Source: CBDCWA01 sp965223255 (GTDB lineage: Bacteria; Pseudomonadota; Alphaproteobacteria; Rhizobiales; Hyphomicrobiaceae). Taken from it: a stretch of DNA of 64,000 nucleotides. The stretch spans positions 930,001 through 994,000 of the forward strand of contig CBDCWA010000003.1 in assembly GCA_965223255.1 (NCBI GenBank), read 5' to 3'. Each line of letters starts with the position of its first letter. Positions within the stretch are counted from its first letter, which is position 1. A program made the translations under genes and the position numbers. The notes under the pieces were generated by a model. The model worked only from the letters and a program-made list of their open reading frames with translations, did not search any database and was not told where the DNA came from. Below are positions 27,237-37,001 of this stretch, one piece after another.

Positions 27237-29162
27237 TTGACCCCCTGGGACCGCCCCTTGCCCGACACAACGCGCATACCGGACCAGGCCGATCAACTAG
27301 CAGCGGCCGAACTCTTTTCGACCGACGGTCGAAACGCACTCCTGCGCGTATTGCACATGGCGGCGCGCTATCGCCTGCGTTTGACGATTGCCATCGCGTG
27401 CACCGTTATCGCGGCCTATTTCCAGCTTCTCATTCCGCAATACCTGGGCACCGCGGTCGACCAGGCGCATAGCCTGCTGGGCTCCGCCGCGAACACGCCT
27501 GAACAAGCCAAGAGCGCCCTGTTCTTTGCCGCGATGATGCTGTTGGCCGCCGGTGCCTTGCGCGGCCTGTTTACGATGGGACATGGGTATCTGGGTGAAT
27601 CCATTGGCCAGCGAATTGGTTATCAACTGCGCTTATCTTATTTCGCTCAGCTACAACACCTGAACTTCGGTTTTCATGACCGCATTCACTCGGGAGACCT
27701 CATCACCCGCGGCATGCTGGATGTCGAAGGCGTTCGCCGCTTCATCGATGGTGCCATGCTGCGCACCATCGTGCTTGCAGTGTTACTGACTTATGGCGGC
27801 TATTATCTGATCAGAACCGATGCGCTCCTTGGATGTGTCGCCTTGAGCTTTGTGCCCTTCGTCATTTGGCGCATGATTGTCTCCCGCATCTGGCTGCGGC
27901 GCACCTGGCGAGCGCTGCAGGAGCGCCTGTCAATCCTGACGCGAATAATGGAGGAGAACCTCGGCGGCATTCGAGTCGTACGCGCCTTCGCAGCCCGCAC
28001 TTACGAACTCGCAAAATTCGATGACTCCTCAGCTAAAGCCGTTGAAATGTCGATGGAGCGCATTCGGATCAGATACTCAAACTCGGCGTTTATGTCGTTT
28101 GTGTACTACGTTGCAATGGCGCTGGTGTTGTGGATCGGCGGCCACAAGATCATTACCGGCGAATTGACGGTCGGCAAGCTAGCCGAGTTTCTGGCCTTCA
28201 TGGCCATTCTTCAGCAGCCCGTCCGCCAGGTCGGCATGATCGTCAATTCGACCGCCCGGGCCTCGATTTCTGGCGCCAGGTTGTTCGAAGTTTTGGACAG
28301 CAAACCGGCTATCATGGACTTACCGGGCGCAAAGCCGCTACGAGTGAGTGCAGCCAAGCTCCGGTTTGAAGATGTTGGCTTCGAGTATTCGAACGGTTCG
28401 CGGTCCATTCCCGCGCTTCATCAAATCTCATTCGAAGTCAAAGCGGGCCAAACACTCGGCATCGTCGGTCCACCGGGCAGCGGCAAATCGACCATCGCGC
28501 AACTGATACCGAGATTTTACGATCCAACCGCTGGGCGCATAACAATAGACGGCCAGGATATTCGCCACGTCACCCTTAAGTCGCTGCGCGCTGCTGTCGG
28601 CCTCGTGCAGCAAGACACGTTTTTGTTCAACGCCTCGATCTTCAACAATGTCGCCTATGGCGAGCCAACCGCCGGGCGCGACGACATCATCGGTGCAGCG
28701 CAGGCAGCCCAACTGCATGATTATATTGCCCGCCTCCCGGAAAATTATGACACCTTGGTTGGCGAACGCGGCGTCTCATTATCCGGCGGCCAGCGCCAGC
28801 GCCTTTCCATCGCCCGCAGCATTCTTCTGTCGCCGGGAATCATTGTATTCGACGATTCGACGGCCGCCGTTGACGCCGCCACCGAAAAGCGAATTCGCGC
28901 CGCCCTGAAAGATCTCACCAAACAGCAAGCCACAATCATCATTTCACACCGCCTCGGCTCTTTACTGCATGCCGACGAGATCATTTTTATCGATCAGGGC
29001 CGTATTGTTGAACGCGGCACACATGCCGAGCTGCTAAACCTCGGCGGCCACTACCACGCGCTCTATGACCTGCAGACTAATAATCCGGACCTACCGGACG
29101 AGCAAGCGGCCACCTCTGATGCCAACGCTATGGCGCCAACTGCAAGTGCGGGGCGCCGATGA
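27237..29162 (+). CDS. Heterodimeric ABC exporter half-transporter, degenerate Walker B subunit
   Basis: A 641-residue fusion of six membrane segments (from about residue 45 to 340) and an ATPase domain. Walker A is GPPGSGKST, the signature is the canonical LSGGQRQRLSIARS, but Walker B ends DDS instead of DE, so the catalytic Glu is Asp. That is the mark of the non-hydrolysing site in heterodimeric exporters such as TM287/288 and BmrCD. The next gene supplies the complementary lesion. The only in-frame start before the first membrane segment is TTG at 27237; an ATG at 27357 would cut off 40 residues. Substrate unknown; multidrug or lipid export is typical. Confidence 0.93.
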   Translation: MTPWDRPLPDTTRIPDQADQLAAAELFSTDGRNALLRVLHMAARYRLRLTIAIACTVIAAYFQLLIPQYLGTAVDQAHSLLGSAANTPEQAKSALFFAAMMLLAAGALRGLFTMGHGYLGESIGQRIGYQLRLSYFAQLQHLNFGFHDRIHSGDLITRGMLDVEGVRRFIDGAMLRTIVLAVLLTYGGYYLIRTDALLGCVALSFVPFVIWRMIVSRIWLRRTWRALQERLSILTRIMEENLGGIRVVRAFAARTYELAKFDDSSAKAVEMSMERIRIRYSNSAFMSFVYYVAMALVLWIGGHKIITGELTVGKLAEFLAFMAILQQPVRQVGMIVNSTARASISGARLFEVLDSKPAIMDLPGAKPLRVSAAKLRFEDVGFEYSNGSRSIPALHQISFEVKAGQTLGIVGPPGSGKSTIAQLIPRFYDPTAGRITIDGQDIRHVTLKSLRAAVGLVQQDTFLFNASIFNNVAYGEPTAGRDDIIGAAQAAQLHDYIARLPENYDTLVGERGVSLSGGQRQRLSIARSILLSPGIIVFDDSTAAVDAATEKRIRAALKDLTKQQATIIISHRLGSLLHADEIIFIDQGRIVERGTHAELLNLGGHYHALYDLQTNNPDLPDEQAATSDANAMAPTASAGRR

Positions 29163-31054
29163 CCGAAAACCGTTCCCAGAAACAGCCGCCCAGCAGCGCT
29201 CAAACCGCCAGTGCATTGAACGTAATGAGCCTCACAGAGGACATGGACGAACGGCTGTTTGCTGCCGCTTTCGATGGCCGCATTATGCGCCGCTTCGCCG
29301 ACTTCCTATGGCCGTACCGACACCGCCTCACCATTGCCCTTGTTGCTGTCGTCGTGTTTACACTCTCCCAGCTATCGATCCCGCTCATCATCCGCTGGGC
29401 CATTGACGATGCACTTGTGCCGGGCGCCATCGACGCGGCAAAGCTCAACCTGATCGTGGCAACCTTCCTGGGTGTCATTCTGGTGAATCTCGTTGCCAGT
29501 TATCTTCAGGATCTGATCGTTGGCCAGACTGCCGAGCGCGTATTGTTCGATCTGCGGCGCGCCATGTATCTTCACCTACAACATCTCTCCTTGTCATTCA
29601 TGGATAAGACGGAGGTCGGCCGGCTCATGTCCCGCCTCCAGGGCGATGTCGGCGCACTGCAGGAATTTCTCGACACCACGGTCACTGCAATCGGCGACAT
29701 CCTATTATTGATCGGCATTGTCACCGTGCTGTTGTGGCTCGATTTCCAATTAGGAGCGCTCACCTTATCGGTCCTCCTGGTGCTCGCCATTGTCCGGATG
29801 GTTTGGCTACCACTCGCCAAAAAGGCCTACATGCGCGCCCGCCAAACCAGTTCGACGGTTAACGGCACCCTTGCCCAGAACATCAACGGCGTCCGCACCG
29901 TGCAGGAAATGCAGCGCGAAGACACCAACTTCCAGGACTTCGAGGTCAAGGCCCGCGATAATCTCAATTCGCATCTGCGCGCCGCCAAACTTTCACAGCT
30001 TATGATTCCCATCGTCGACACGTTGACAGGAGCAGCGATGGGCATCGTCGTAGTCGCGGGCGGCTACATGGTGCTGGCCAAACAGCTTGAACTGGGCGTG
30101 ATGGTCGCGTTTATTTTCTACGTCCAACGCTTTTTTGATCCAATCCGTTCCCTCACCGTCCAATACTCAGTCCTCCAACGCGCCATGGCGTCCGGCCAGA
30201 GAATTTTCGAAGTCATGGATGTCCCCATCACCATCACCGACAAGAAAGGGGCAATAGCACCGGCCAAGATCGATGGCTCAGTCGTCTTTGACAACGTCAC
30301 CTTCGGCTATCTACCCGGCCAGCCGGTTTTAAAGAACATCAGTTTTTCGGTAGCTCCTGGTGAAACCGTTGCCATCGTCGGCCCGACCGGCTCTGGCAAA
30401 ACCAGCACAACCGCTCTCATTCACCGCTTTTACGACGTCTGGCAAGGCAGTGTCCGCCTCGGCGGCCATGATGTTCGCGACCTCACCCAAGATTGCCTCG
30501 GCCAACATATTGCCATGGTGCTGCAAGAACCGTTCTTATTCACCGGCACTATTTTCGAGAATATAAGGTATGCGACCGATGCCTCCCGCGAAGAGGTCAT
30601 GACTGCAGCCAAGGCGGTTGGCGCACATTCCTTTATCGAAGTGCTGCCTAATGGCTATGACACCATGCTCGAGCAACGCGGCGGCAACCTTTCGCTGGGC
30701 CAACGCCAGCTCGTCAGTTTTGCCCGTGCCCTGGTTGCCAACACTCAAGTCCTAATCTTGGACGAAGCGACCGCCAGCATCGACAGTTATACCGAGCGCC
30801 AGATCCAGCTTGCCCTGGAACGCCTGTTGGAAGGCCGCACCGGCATCGTCATCGCCCATCGATTGGCAACGATCCGCCACGCAGACCGAATAATTGTCCT
30901 GAACAATGGCGAAATCGTCGAACAGGGCACACACGAACAGTTATTGGGCGCCAAAGGGTTGTATCACCGTCTTTATACGATGAACTATTCGTCCTTCGAT
31001 GATGTGCAAGACGATTTATTGATGACGGATGATAAGTCTGGCACCGCCACCTGA
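29159..31054 (+). CDS. Heterodimeric ABC exporter half-transporter, catalytic Walker B subunit
   Basis: The 631-residue partner has six membrane segments (about 50-350) and an ATPase domain with Walker A GPTGSGKTS, an intact Walker B VLILDEATASID and switch His in IAHRLATIRHAD. Its signature motif is LSLGQRQ rather than LSGGQ. In a head-to-tail dimer this weak signature faces the DDS Walker B of the first subunit, making one dead site, while the intact Walker B here faces the canonical signature there. The start overlaps the upstream stop (ATGA), consistent with an obligate heterodimer. Confidence 0.95.
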   Translation: MTENRSQKQPPSSAQTASALNVMSLTEDMDERLFAAAFDGRIMRRFADFLWPYRHRLTIALVAVVVFTLSQLSIPLIIRWAIDDALVPGAIDAAKLNLIVATFLGVILVNLVASYLQDLIVGQTAERVLFDLRRAMYLHLQHLSLSFMDKTEVGRLMSRLQGDVGALQEFLDTTVTAIGDILLLIGIVTVLLWLDFQLGALTLSVLLVLAIVRMVWLPLAKKAYMRARQTSSTVNGTLAQNINGVRTVQEMQREDTNFQDFEVKARDNLNSHLRAAKLSQLMIPIVDTLTGAAMGIVVVAGGYMVLAKQLELGVMVAFIFYVQRFFDPIRSLTVQYSVLQRAMASGQRIFEVMDVPITITDKKGAIAPAKIDGSVVFDNVTFGYLPGQPVLKNISFSVAPGETVAIVGPTGSGKTSTTALIHRFYDVWQGSVRLGGHDVRDLTQDCLGQHIAMVLQEPFLFTGTIFENIRYATDASREEVMTAAKAVGAHSFIEVLPNGYDTMLEQRGGNLSLGQRQLVSFARALVANTQVLILDEATASIDSYTERQIQLALERLLEGRTGIVIAHRLATIRHADRIIVLNNGEIVEQGTHEQLLGAKGLYHRLYTMNYSSFDDVQDDLLMTDDKSGTAT

Positions 31055-31104
31055 TTGTGTTTATGCCAGCCAACGCCAATCTTCACAAACCCACCGACCG
31101 CCAC

Positions 31105-31974
31105 TCAACGTCGGTCTGATACGTAACGTTTCTCAGCCTTGTAGTAATCCTCAAAGCCAACGGTCTTTCGCAGCGTGCCAAAGTCCATGATCCTCTGATC
31201 TGGATGCGCGCCAGCAGAAAAATCAGCAAGCGCCTCCTTGATGGCCCGCATCGCCGCAGACATTAGCGTCAATGGGTAGGCTGCAAACCTGTAGCCCAGC
31301 GCATGTAATCGCGCCGGTGGCAGGATCGGCGTTGTCCCACCCTCGACCATATTGGCCATGTGAATACCAGGCACCTCACGACACACTCTGGCCATTTCAT
31401 CTTCGTTTTCCGGCGCTTCAACGAAAATGATATCCGCGCCCAGGTCAGCAAAACCTTTTGCACGCGCGATTGCTTCACCCAGATCATGGACCGCACGCGC
31501 ATCCGTTCTGGCCAGGATCAGAATATCACCGTCGCATGCATCCCGGGCATATGTCGCAGCCTTAATGCGATCGAAAGCTTCATCGCGTTCGACCACACGT
31601 TTACCCTGGGTGTGCCCACATCGCTTCGGCCACACCTGATCCTCGATCATGACGCTGGCGAACCCCGCCTGGGCGTAGCCGGTGACAGTTCGCTCAACAT
31701 TCAAGGCATTGCCATAACCGGTATCGGCATCACCAATCACCGGAATACCGGCGGCGGTGCAAATATTGCGGCCCTGATCCAGCATCTCGCCATACGAGAT
31801 CAACCCGACGTCCGGCGCGCCGATCCGCCACGCCGAAACAGCAAATCCCGACATGAATGTGAACTTAAACCCAGCCTGGGCGATCATCTTCGCTGACAAG
31901 GCATCCCAACAGCAGGGCATGACATGGCAGGTATCTTCCGCCAAGAGAGTGCGGAGGTCTTTTGCTCTGCTCAT
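31105..31974 (-). CDS. Isocitrate lyase/PEP mutase superfamily enzyme
   Basis: The 289-residue TIM-barrel protein belongs to the superfamily that breaks or makes C-C or P-C bonds next to an enolate. The metal-binding segment IPVIGDADTGYGN, the flexible catalytic loop PKRCGHTQGKRVV (the KRCGH form with Cys, as in methylisocitrate lyase and 2,3-dimethylmalate lyase), LARTDARAV and FVEAPENEDEM are visible. The Cys in the loop favours a lyase over PEP mutase or oxaloacetase. The substrate cannot be fixed from sequence; a C4-C7 hydroxydicarboxylate is likely. Its start overlaps the stop of the flavin-reductase gene upstream. Confidence 0.85.
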   Translation of the reverse strand: MSRAKDLRTLLAEDTCHVMPCCWDALSAKMIAQAGFKFTFMSGFAVSAWRIGAPDVGLISYGEMLDQGRNICTAAGIPVIGDADTGYGNALNVERTVTGYAQAGFASVMIEDQVWPKRCGHTQGKRVVERDEAFDRIKAATYARDACDGDILILARTDARAVHDLGEAIARAKGFADLGADIIFVEAPENEDEMARVCREVPGIHMANMVEGGTTPILPPARLHALGYRFAAYPLTLMSAAMRAIKEALADFSAGAHPDQRIMDFGTLRKTVGFEDYYKAEKRYVSDRR

Positions 31975-32549
31975 CGATCTTGCGAGACCTTCATACGTTT
32001 TACGAATTCGCCGAATGCCGCAAGCTGTTGGCCGACGAGATCGCGTGTGCCCGCATCCGTCAAGGCGAGGGTATCCGCATCAAATCGGGTCGCGGCCTGG
32101 GAAACGAACACTTCTGGCTTATTCATAACCAGGCATTCCAGAAAGACCATGGATTGTCGCAAATGATAATGCGCCCTGACACCGCCAAGCAAACCTGTTG
32201 CCGCCGATTGCAGGAGCACCGGTTTGCCGGCGAACGCCTGACCGGGCACGCGCGAAACCCAATCGATCGCATTCTTGAGGACTCCTGGAACAGAGTAATT
32301 GTATTCCGGGGTGGTAATTATCAGGCCATCGGCGGCGCGGATTGCCTCTGCGAGCGTGATGACGGGCGCCGGCACCCCCTGCTCGGATACAATATCCATG
32401 TCGAGCATCGGAAATTCTCGATATGACGGGGCTGGCGAAATACGCATATTCGCCGGTGCAAGCTCAGGTAGCGCCCGTTGCAATGCCGCATTATACGACC
32501 CTTGTCTCAAGCTTCCGCATAGTCCAATGATGTTGATATCGTCAGCCAT
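31971..32549 (-). CDS. NADPH-dependent FMN reductase-family flavoprotein
   Basis: A 192-residue flavodoxin-like protein of the NADPH-dependent FMN reductase family (ChrR, SsuE, ArsH relatives). The phosphate loop is GLCGSLRQGSYNAAL, and the flavin-binding segment is TPEYNYSVPGVLKNAIDWVSR, the usual signature of this family. It would reduce FMN, quinones or similar acceptors in the cytosol. It overlaps the isocitrate-lyase-family gene by four bases, so both are made together; the link between the two activities is not obvious. Divergent from the HAD gene. Confidence 0.92.
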   Translation of the reverse strand: MADDINIIGLCGSLRQGSYNAALQRALPELAPANMRISPAPSYREFPMLDMDIVSEQGVPAPVITLAEAIRAADGLIITTPEYNYSVPGVLKNAIDWVSRVPGQAFAGKPVLLQSAATGLLGGVRAHYHLRQSMVFLECLVMNKPEVFVSQAATRFDADTLALTDAGTRDLVGQQLAAFGEFVKRMKVSQDR

Positions 32550-32670
32550 TTAGAACCCCTTTTGTAACCAGACACGAAAAAGCACCATATCCCAATCATG
32601 CGCGGTTGACACGTTGACACATAGTCAATTGTCGCAAATACCAAGCGGCAAATCCGACCACTGAGATGCG

Positions 32671-33534
32671 ATGACCGGCCCGTACATAACCTCTAACGCA
32701 GGTCCACTCTTTGAAAACTATGACGTCCTGATTTGTGACATTTGGGGCGTGCTTCACAATGGAATCACTGAATATCAGGCTGCGGGCGAGGCTTTGGCAC
32801 GCTTTCGCCAGGCCGGCGGCACCGTCGTCCTATTATCCAACGCCCCGGCGACAGCTCAATGGGTCGCAGAAGTTCTCGCAAGCAAAACCGTCAGGCGGTC
32901 GGCCTGGGACGCCATTGTCTCAGCCGGCGACTTGGCGCGCCAGCGTATTCAAGACATCGGCGTCACGACCATTCATCACATCGGGCCGATCTATGACCAT
33001 CGTCTTTACCAAAACCTCCCCGTCTCAACCACCGACATAGCCGGCGCCGACGCGGTGGTCGCAACGGGTCTGATCGACGATCAACGAGAAACGGCCGAAG
33101 ATTATCGCAAGCACCTCGAGGCGGCCAACGCCGCGGATCTGCCCCTCATTATTGCCAACCCGGATCGCGTGGTGGATGTCGGTGACACGCGTCTCCCATG
33201 CGCCGGCGTTTTGGGCGACCTCTATGAAAGCCTGGGCGGAACGGTCTACTGGGAAGGCAAGCCCTCGGCGCACGCTTACGAGGCTGCAATTGCTGCTGCG
33301 GGCCGACTTAGACCCGCCTCATTAGATCGCCAGCGCATCGCCGCAGTAGGTGACAGCATCACCACAGATATGACGGGCGCGGAGAACGCAGGCCTGGACT
33401 TCATATTTATCGCCCAGGGTATTCATCACGACACCCTGATGGTCGATCGAACCGTGAACTCAGATCGCCTGGCAGAATTACTGGCGGGACGCTCTAGCAT
33501 GCCAATTGCCACACTGCCGGCGTTGACCTGGTAG
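32671..33534 (+). CDS. HAD-superfamily class IIA phosphatase (TIGR01459-like)
   Basis: The 287-residue protein has HAD motif I as CDIWGVLHNG (nucleophile and acid Asp positions with W between, typical of this subfamily), motif II as VVLLSNAP, and motifs III and IV in EGKPSAHAYEAA and AVGDSITTDMTGAENAGL. The class IIA cap lies between motifs II and III. It resembles the NagD/AraL-type group often found in alphaproteobacteria near riboflavin or cofactor genes. Substrates of this subgroup are small sugar phosphates or nucleotides. Monocistronic, convergent with the cupin gene. Confidence 0.9.
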   Translation: MTGPYITSNAGPLFENYDVLICDIWGVLHNGITEYQAAGEALARFRQAGGTVVLLSNAPATAQWVAEVLASKTVRRSAWDAIVSAGDLARQRIQDIGVTTIHHIGPIYDHRLYQNLPVSTTDIAGADAVVATGLIDDQRETAEDYRKHLEAANAADLPLIIANPDRVVDVGDTRLPCAGVLGDLYESLGGTVYWEGKPSAHAYEAAIAAAGRLRPASLDRQRIAAVGDSITTDMTGAENAGLDFIFIAQGIHHDTLMVDRTVNSDRLAELLAGRSSMPIATLPALTW

Positions 33535-33541
33535 TCTGGCG

Positions 33542-33952
33542 TTAGGTCGTTTGCCCGGCACCAACCTCAAAAGTTTCAGCCGAACCGTCCTCTCCAATGA
33601 AAACATTCGGCTTCAGAAACATCGCCAGCACCACGGCGCCGGTGATCGAGCGCGCGGTATGGCGACTGCCCGCCGGTCTACTGACGAAATTGCCGGCCGT
33701 TACGATACCCTCGTCGTCTTCGAAGCTGCCCTCCACGACAAAGGACTGCTCGATTTCAACGTGTTCATGCAATGGTAGGACCGCGCCCGGCTGCCATCGG
33801 AACAGCGCCGTCAGCATGCCGCTTTCGGGATCCTCAAATAGCACTTTGACGTCAATCCCGGGAAACTTCGTCGAAATCCACTCCAGTTGCGCGACATCGA
33901 CGATATTCGATGCCAACGACGACGGGTGTGCTTTTTGTAAGTCCTCCGCCAT
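33542..33952 (-). CDS. Cupin-domain protein
   Basis: A 136-residue single-domain cupin. The motif 1 region reads LPLHEHVEIEQSFVVEGSFEDD with two His and a Glu as metal ligands, and motif 2 reads RPAGSRHTARS with the third His, so it should bind a metal ion. The layout recalls the ChrR C-terminal-type cupins but no anti-sigma zinc domain is present. The ATG at 33952 has GAGGGGATC directly upstream; the longer frame uses TTG. Function unknown. Confidence 0.85.
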   Translation of the reverse strand: MAEDLQKAHPSSLASNIVDVAQLEWISTKFPGIDVKVLFEDPESGMLTALFRWQPGAVLPLHEHVEIEQSFVVEGSFEDDEGIVTAGNFVSRPAGSRHTARSITGAVVLAMFLKPNVFIGEDGSAETFEVGAGQTT

Positions 33953-34119
33953 GGTGATCCCCTCGATCAAACAGTCTATCGCTTATAGTTTACCACTCGT
34001 CCCGCCCAAATAACCAGAGGCCCTTGTTTTGTTGGCCTGACTTAAGACATCAGACCACCTGTTAGAACTGAATTGACGCATCCAGCGTTCCGCCCCGGCG
34101 CCCGACGCGCATAGAGAAC

Positions 34120-35922
34120 TTACAAGCCCCGAAACTCTTTCGGCGGGGCGAACTCCTCCGGCAGACCGCAAAGGCGGACGCGTTTCGCCCATCGCCCAAG
34201 CGACGGCATCGCCGTCACAACCGCAAAGGGAACCGCCGTCACATAACCCAACGTAAATGGCAAACTCCAAACAAGCACGGTCGGGTTGACCCAGTAGAGC
34301 GCCATCAGCACGACAGTACCAAACAGCGTCTGGGGCCAAAAAGCATGGAGTGCAGATGCCCAACTCAGCCGATCGGCGTCGCGCACCTGGCCAGCCCACC
34401 CGGCACCCCGTCCTCGTAACAATCCGACCATGAATAATAGAACACAGAACGATGTCACTGCTGCCAGCAGAAAGGAACAAATCAGCTCGGTCACAGCGCC
34501 AGCCAGAAACCGCATTGCGCCCCCGTGCCGCGCCAAGCCTCTGCGGTCGGAGACCTCCTCCACATAGCCAACGAATTTGGGACTAAGCAGCAGAAAAATG
34601 AATACCAAATAGAGTGCGATCACACTGCCAGCCGGATAAGTTGCGACGGCACCCGCCTCTAATGCTGCAAATGGTAGCAACGCGATCATCACGGTAGCCG
34701 CAGGCACGCCGGCATACATCAAAATGGCCCACACGAGCTGAAACCGACTGACCGCATGTAATCCGGGCATGGACAACAAGTTGAGGTACTGCAAATTGCC
34801 CTGACACCACCGCACATCACGCTTTATGAACTCAGTGATCGTGGGCGGGTTTTCTTCCCAACTCTCCATCTCGATGGGCAGAACGCGCACTTCGAAACCC
34901 GCTCTGCGCATCAAAACGGCCTCGACCTGATCGTGCGATAAGATCTGGCCAGACAGCGGCCCGCGTCCTGGCAGTTCAGGCAACCAACAATCCTCTCGAA
35001 ACGGCTTGATCCGGACCATCGCATTGTGCCCCCAAAACGGGCCGCAATCTCCCGACCACCAAGCCTGCCCAAGCGTATAAGGCCGCAGACCATGCCGCAT
35101 TCCGAACTGAAACACACGGGCAAAAAAGCTGTTGGCCGGCATACCGACGACCAGGCCCTGCAAGATACCGATCCGCGGATGCGCCTGCATCACGCGAGCC
35201 ATATCGACTATTGCGGACCCGCCCATCAAGCTGTCGGCATCAAGCACCAGCATGACATGATACGCTTCGCCCCAACGTTCGCAAAAATCGCGCACATTGC
35301 CGGCCTTATAGCCGGTGTTAAGCGACCGGCGCCGATAATGGATCCGCGCCGAGCCATCATCTCCTTCAGCCGCTTTCCAGCCTTCAACTGCTGCGTCTTC
35401 TGCCACCGCAATGTCTGGCTGATCGGTATCGCTCAATATGAAATAATCGAATGCGTCACCCTCACCCGTTCGATCGAGGCTGGCTTTGATCGCCCTCAAT
35501 CTAGCGAGCACGCGCCCGGGTTGCTCATTGCGGATCAACATCAGCACGGCCGTTTTGGCCACCGGCTGGCAACTCTCGCGAAGCTGATCGAGAAACGGCG
35601 CAACAGCTGCCAATCCGTTCCGATGCCCGTGTATTAACCACAGTGCGATTACAGCATTCCAGAACCCCATAACGACCCAGGGCGTGATCATCGCAAAGCA
35701 AATGACCATCACAAGATCGACAAGCGTCCAGCCTCCGGCATGAGCGATCATCCCGGCCCAAACAAGCAGCAGAGCATAAGTTGCCAAATTGAGGATCAAA
35801 AAAATCCGCCGCCGTCGCCTCAACACGGCCATAGACTGTAGACCGCCAGGCGTTGTATTGACGCTAGGTGGCCCGGCAAGCGGATCCAAGGCTGAGACAA
35901 GACGATCGCTATTCACGCCCAA
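34120..35922 (-). CDS. opgH: Glucans biosynthesis glucosyltransferase H-like protein
   Basis: The 600-residue polytopic protein matches OpgH/MdoH, an inner-membrane GT2 enzyme that polymerises glucose for osmoregulated periplasmic glucans. Two membrane segments (about residues 40-95) precede the catalytic domain, which contains MLIRNEQPGRVLARL, the DTDQPD acidic site, VMLVLDADSLMGG, and the acceptor motif RDVRWCQGNLQYL (QxxRW-like). Further segments follow from about residue 395. The start is TTG at 35922 or GTG at 35916, with AAAGGGA upstream of both. No opgG is adjacent, unlike the usual opgGH operon. It is divergent from the dehydrogenase gene, 56 bases apart. Confidence 0.88.
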   Translation of the reverse strand: MGVNSDRLVSALDPLAGPPSVNTTPGGLQSMAVLRRRRRIFLILNLATYALLLVWAGMIAHAGGWTLVDLVMVICFAMITPWVVMGFWNAVIALWLIHGHRNGLAAVAPFLDQLRESCQPVAKTAVLMLIRNEQPGRVLARLRAIKASLDRTGEGDAFDYFILSDTDQPDIAVAEDAAVEGWKAAEGDDGSARIHYRRRSLNTGYKAGNVRDFCERWGEAYHVMLVLDADSLMGGSAIVDMARVMQAHPRIGILQGLVVGMPANSFFARVFQFGMRHGLRPYTLGQAWWSGDCGPFWGHNAMVRIKPFREDCWLPELPGRGPLSGQILSHDQVEAVLMRRAGFEVRVLPIEMESWEENPPTITEFIKRDVRWCQGNLQYLNLLSMPGLHAVSRFQLVWAILMYAGVPAATVMIALLPFAALEAGAVATYPAGSVIALYLVFIFLLLSPKFVGYVEEVSDRRGLARHGGAMRFLAGAVTELICSFLLAAVTSFCVLLFMVGLLRGRGAGWAGQVRDADRLSWASALHAFWPQTLFGTVVLMALYWVNPTVLVWSLPFTLGYVTAVPFAVVTAMPSLGRWAKRVRLCGLPEEFAPPKEFRGL

Positions 35923-35978
35923 CGGTCCCTTTCCCAGTCATTTCAGTGCCCGTGCCGCCGCAGCCATGACACAGATAT

Positions 35979-37001
35979 ATGGTGCCAACGCACATGCAAA
36001 CCACACCGAAGATCTCCAAAGCACTATGGTACGCCGCGCCCGGTAAAGTCGAATTGCGCGACCACACTTTACCGCTCCTTGGCGACAAACAAGTCCACAT
36101 AGAAACGTGCTACAGTGCCATTAGCCGAGGCACTGAGCGCCTCGTCTTTAATGGCCACGTTCCGCCAACTGAATGGCAGCGCATGCGCGCGCCATTCCAA
36201 GACGGCGAATTCCCTTTCCCCGTTAAATATGGCTATAGCGCGACGGGTATAGTGCGGGCAGGTCACAAAGATCTGATCGGACGCCGTGTCTTTACGCTGC
36301 ATCCACATCAGGACCATTTCATAGTGCCTGCCGATAGTGTCGTGCCAATCCCTGATAACGTTCCGATTCGCCGTGCCACGCTCGCAGCGAACATGGAAAC
36401 CGCGCTGAATGCGATATGGGATTCAGGCGCCGCTCCCGGAGATCGCATCACCGTCATCGGTGCCGGCATCGTCGGATTGCTGACGGCATATCTGGCAACC
36501 AGACTTCCCGCCACCGACGTTTCCGTAATAGACCCACTCGCCCAACGTGAACCCATATGCCAGGCACTCGGTACAACCTTTGCCGTAACCGCGAAAGCCG
36601 AGGGCGGTTCTGATATCGTCTTCCATACCAGCGCCACTGCCGAAGGGCTCAACACTGCAATTGCAGTCGCCGGACATGAGGCCACAATCGTCGAAATGAG
36701 CTGGTATGGCGACCGCCAGATCAGTGTTGCGCTAGGCGGACGCTTCCACAGCCAACGCCTGAAACTGATCGCATCCCAGGTCGGCGCAATCGCTCCGTCC
36801 CATCGTGCCCGCTGGTCGCATGCCCGCCGTCTCGCCACGGCACTACATTTACTCAGCGATGATGCGCTCGACACGCTGGTTAGCGACGAAATCAACTTTT
36901 TGGACACCCCCCATCGCCTGCCGGAGCTGTTCGCACCCGACACGACGACCCTACCACCTGTTATTCGTTTCACCCCCAATGGAGACTTGGACAATGTATA
37001 G
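35979..37001 (+). CDS. MDR-family (zinc-type) dehydrogenase
   Basis: The 340-residue protein belongs to the medium-chain dehydrogenase/reductase family. The N-terminal GroES-like part includes ETCYSAISRGTERLVF, a form without the catalytic Cys-Gly zinc ligands of classic alcohol dehydrogenases, and the Rossmann part has ITVIGAGIVGLLTAYLA and SVIDPLAQREP for NAD(P). The second ATG at 35994 (MQTTPKISKALW) is an equally good start. It heads four overlapping genes with a PTPS-like protein, a glycosyltransferase and a methyltransferase, which suggests oxidation or reduction of a sugar-like side chain on the product; this is inference. Confidence 0.85.
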   Translation: MVPTHMQTTPKISKALWYAAPGKVELRDHTLPLLGDKQVHIETCYSAISRGTERLVFNGHVPPTEWQRMRAPFQDGEFPFPVKYGYSATGIVRAGHKDLIGRRVFTLHPHQDHFIVPADSVVPIPDNVPIRRATLAANMETALNAIWDSGAAPGDRITVIGAGIVGLLTAYLATRLPATDVSVIDPLAQREPICQALGTTFAVTAKAEGGSDIVFHTSATAEGLNTAIAVAGHEATIVEMSWYGDRQISVALGGRFHSQRLKLIASQVGAIAPSHRARWSHARRLATALHLLSDDALDTLVSDEINFLDTPHRLPELFAPDTTTLPPVIRFTPNGDLDNV

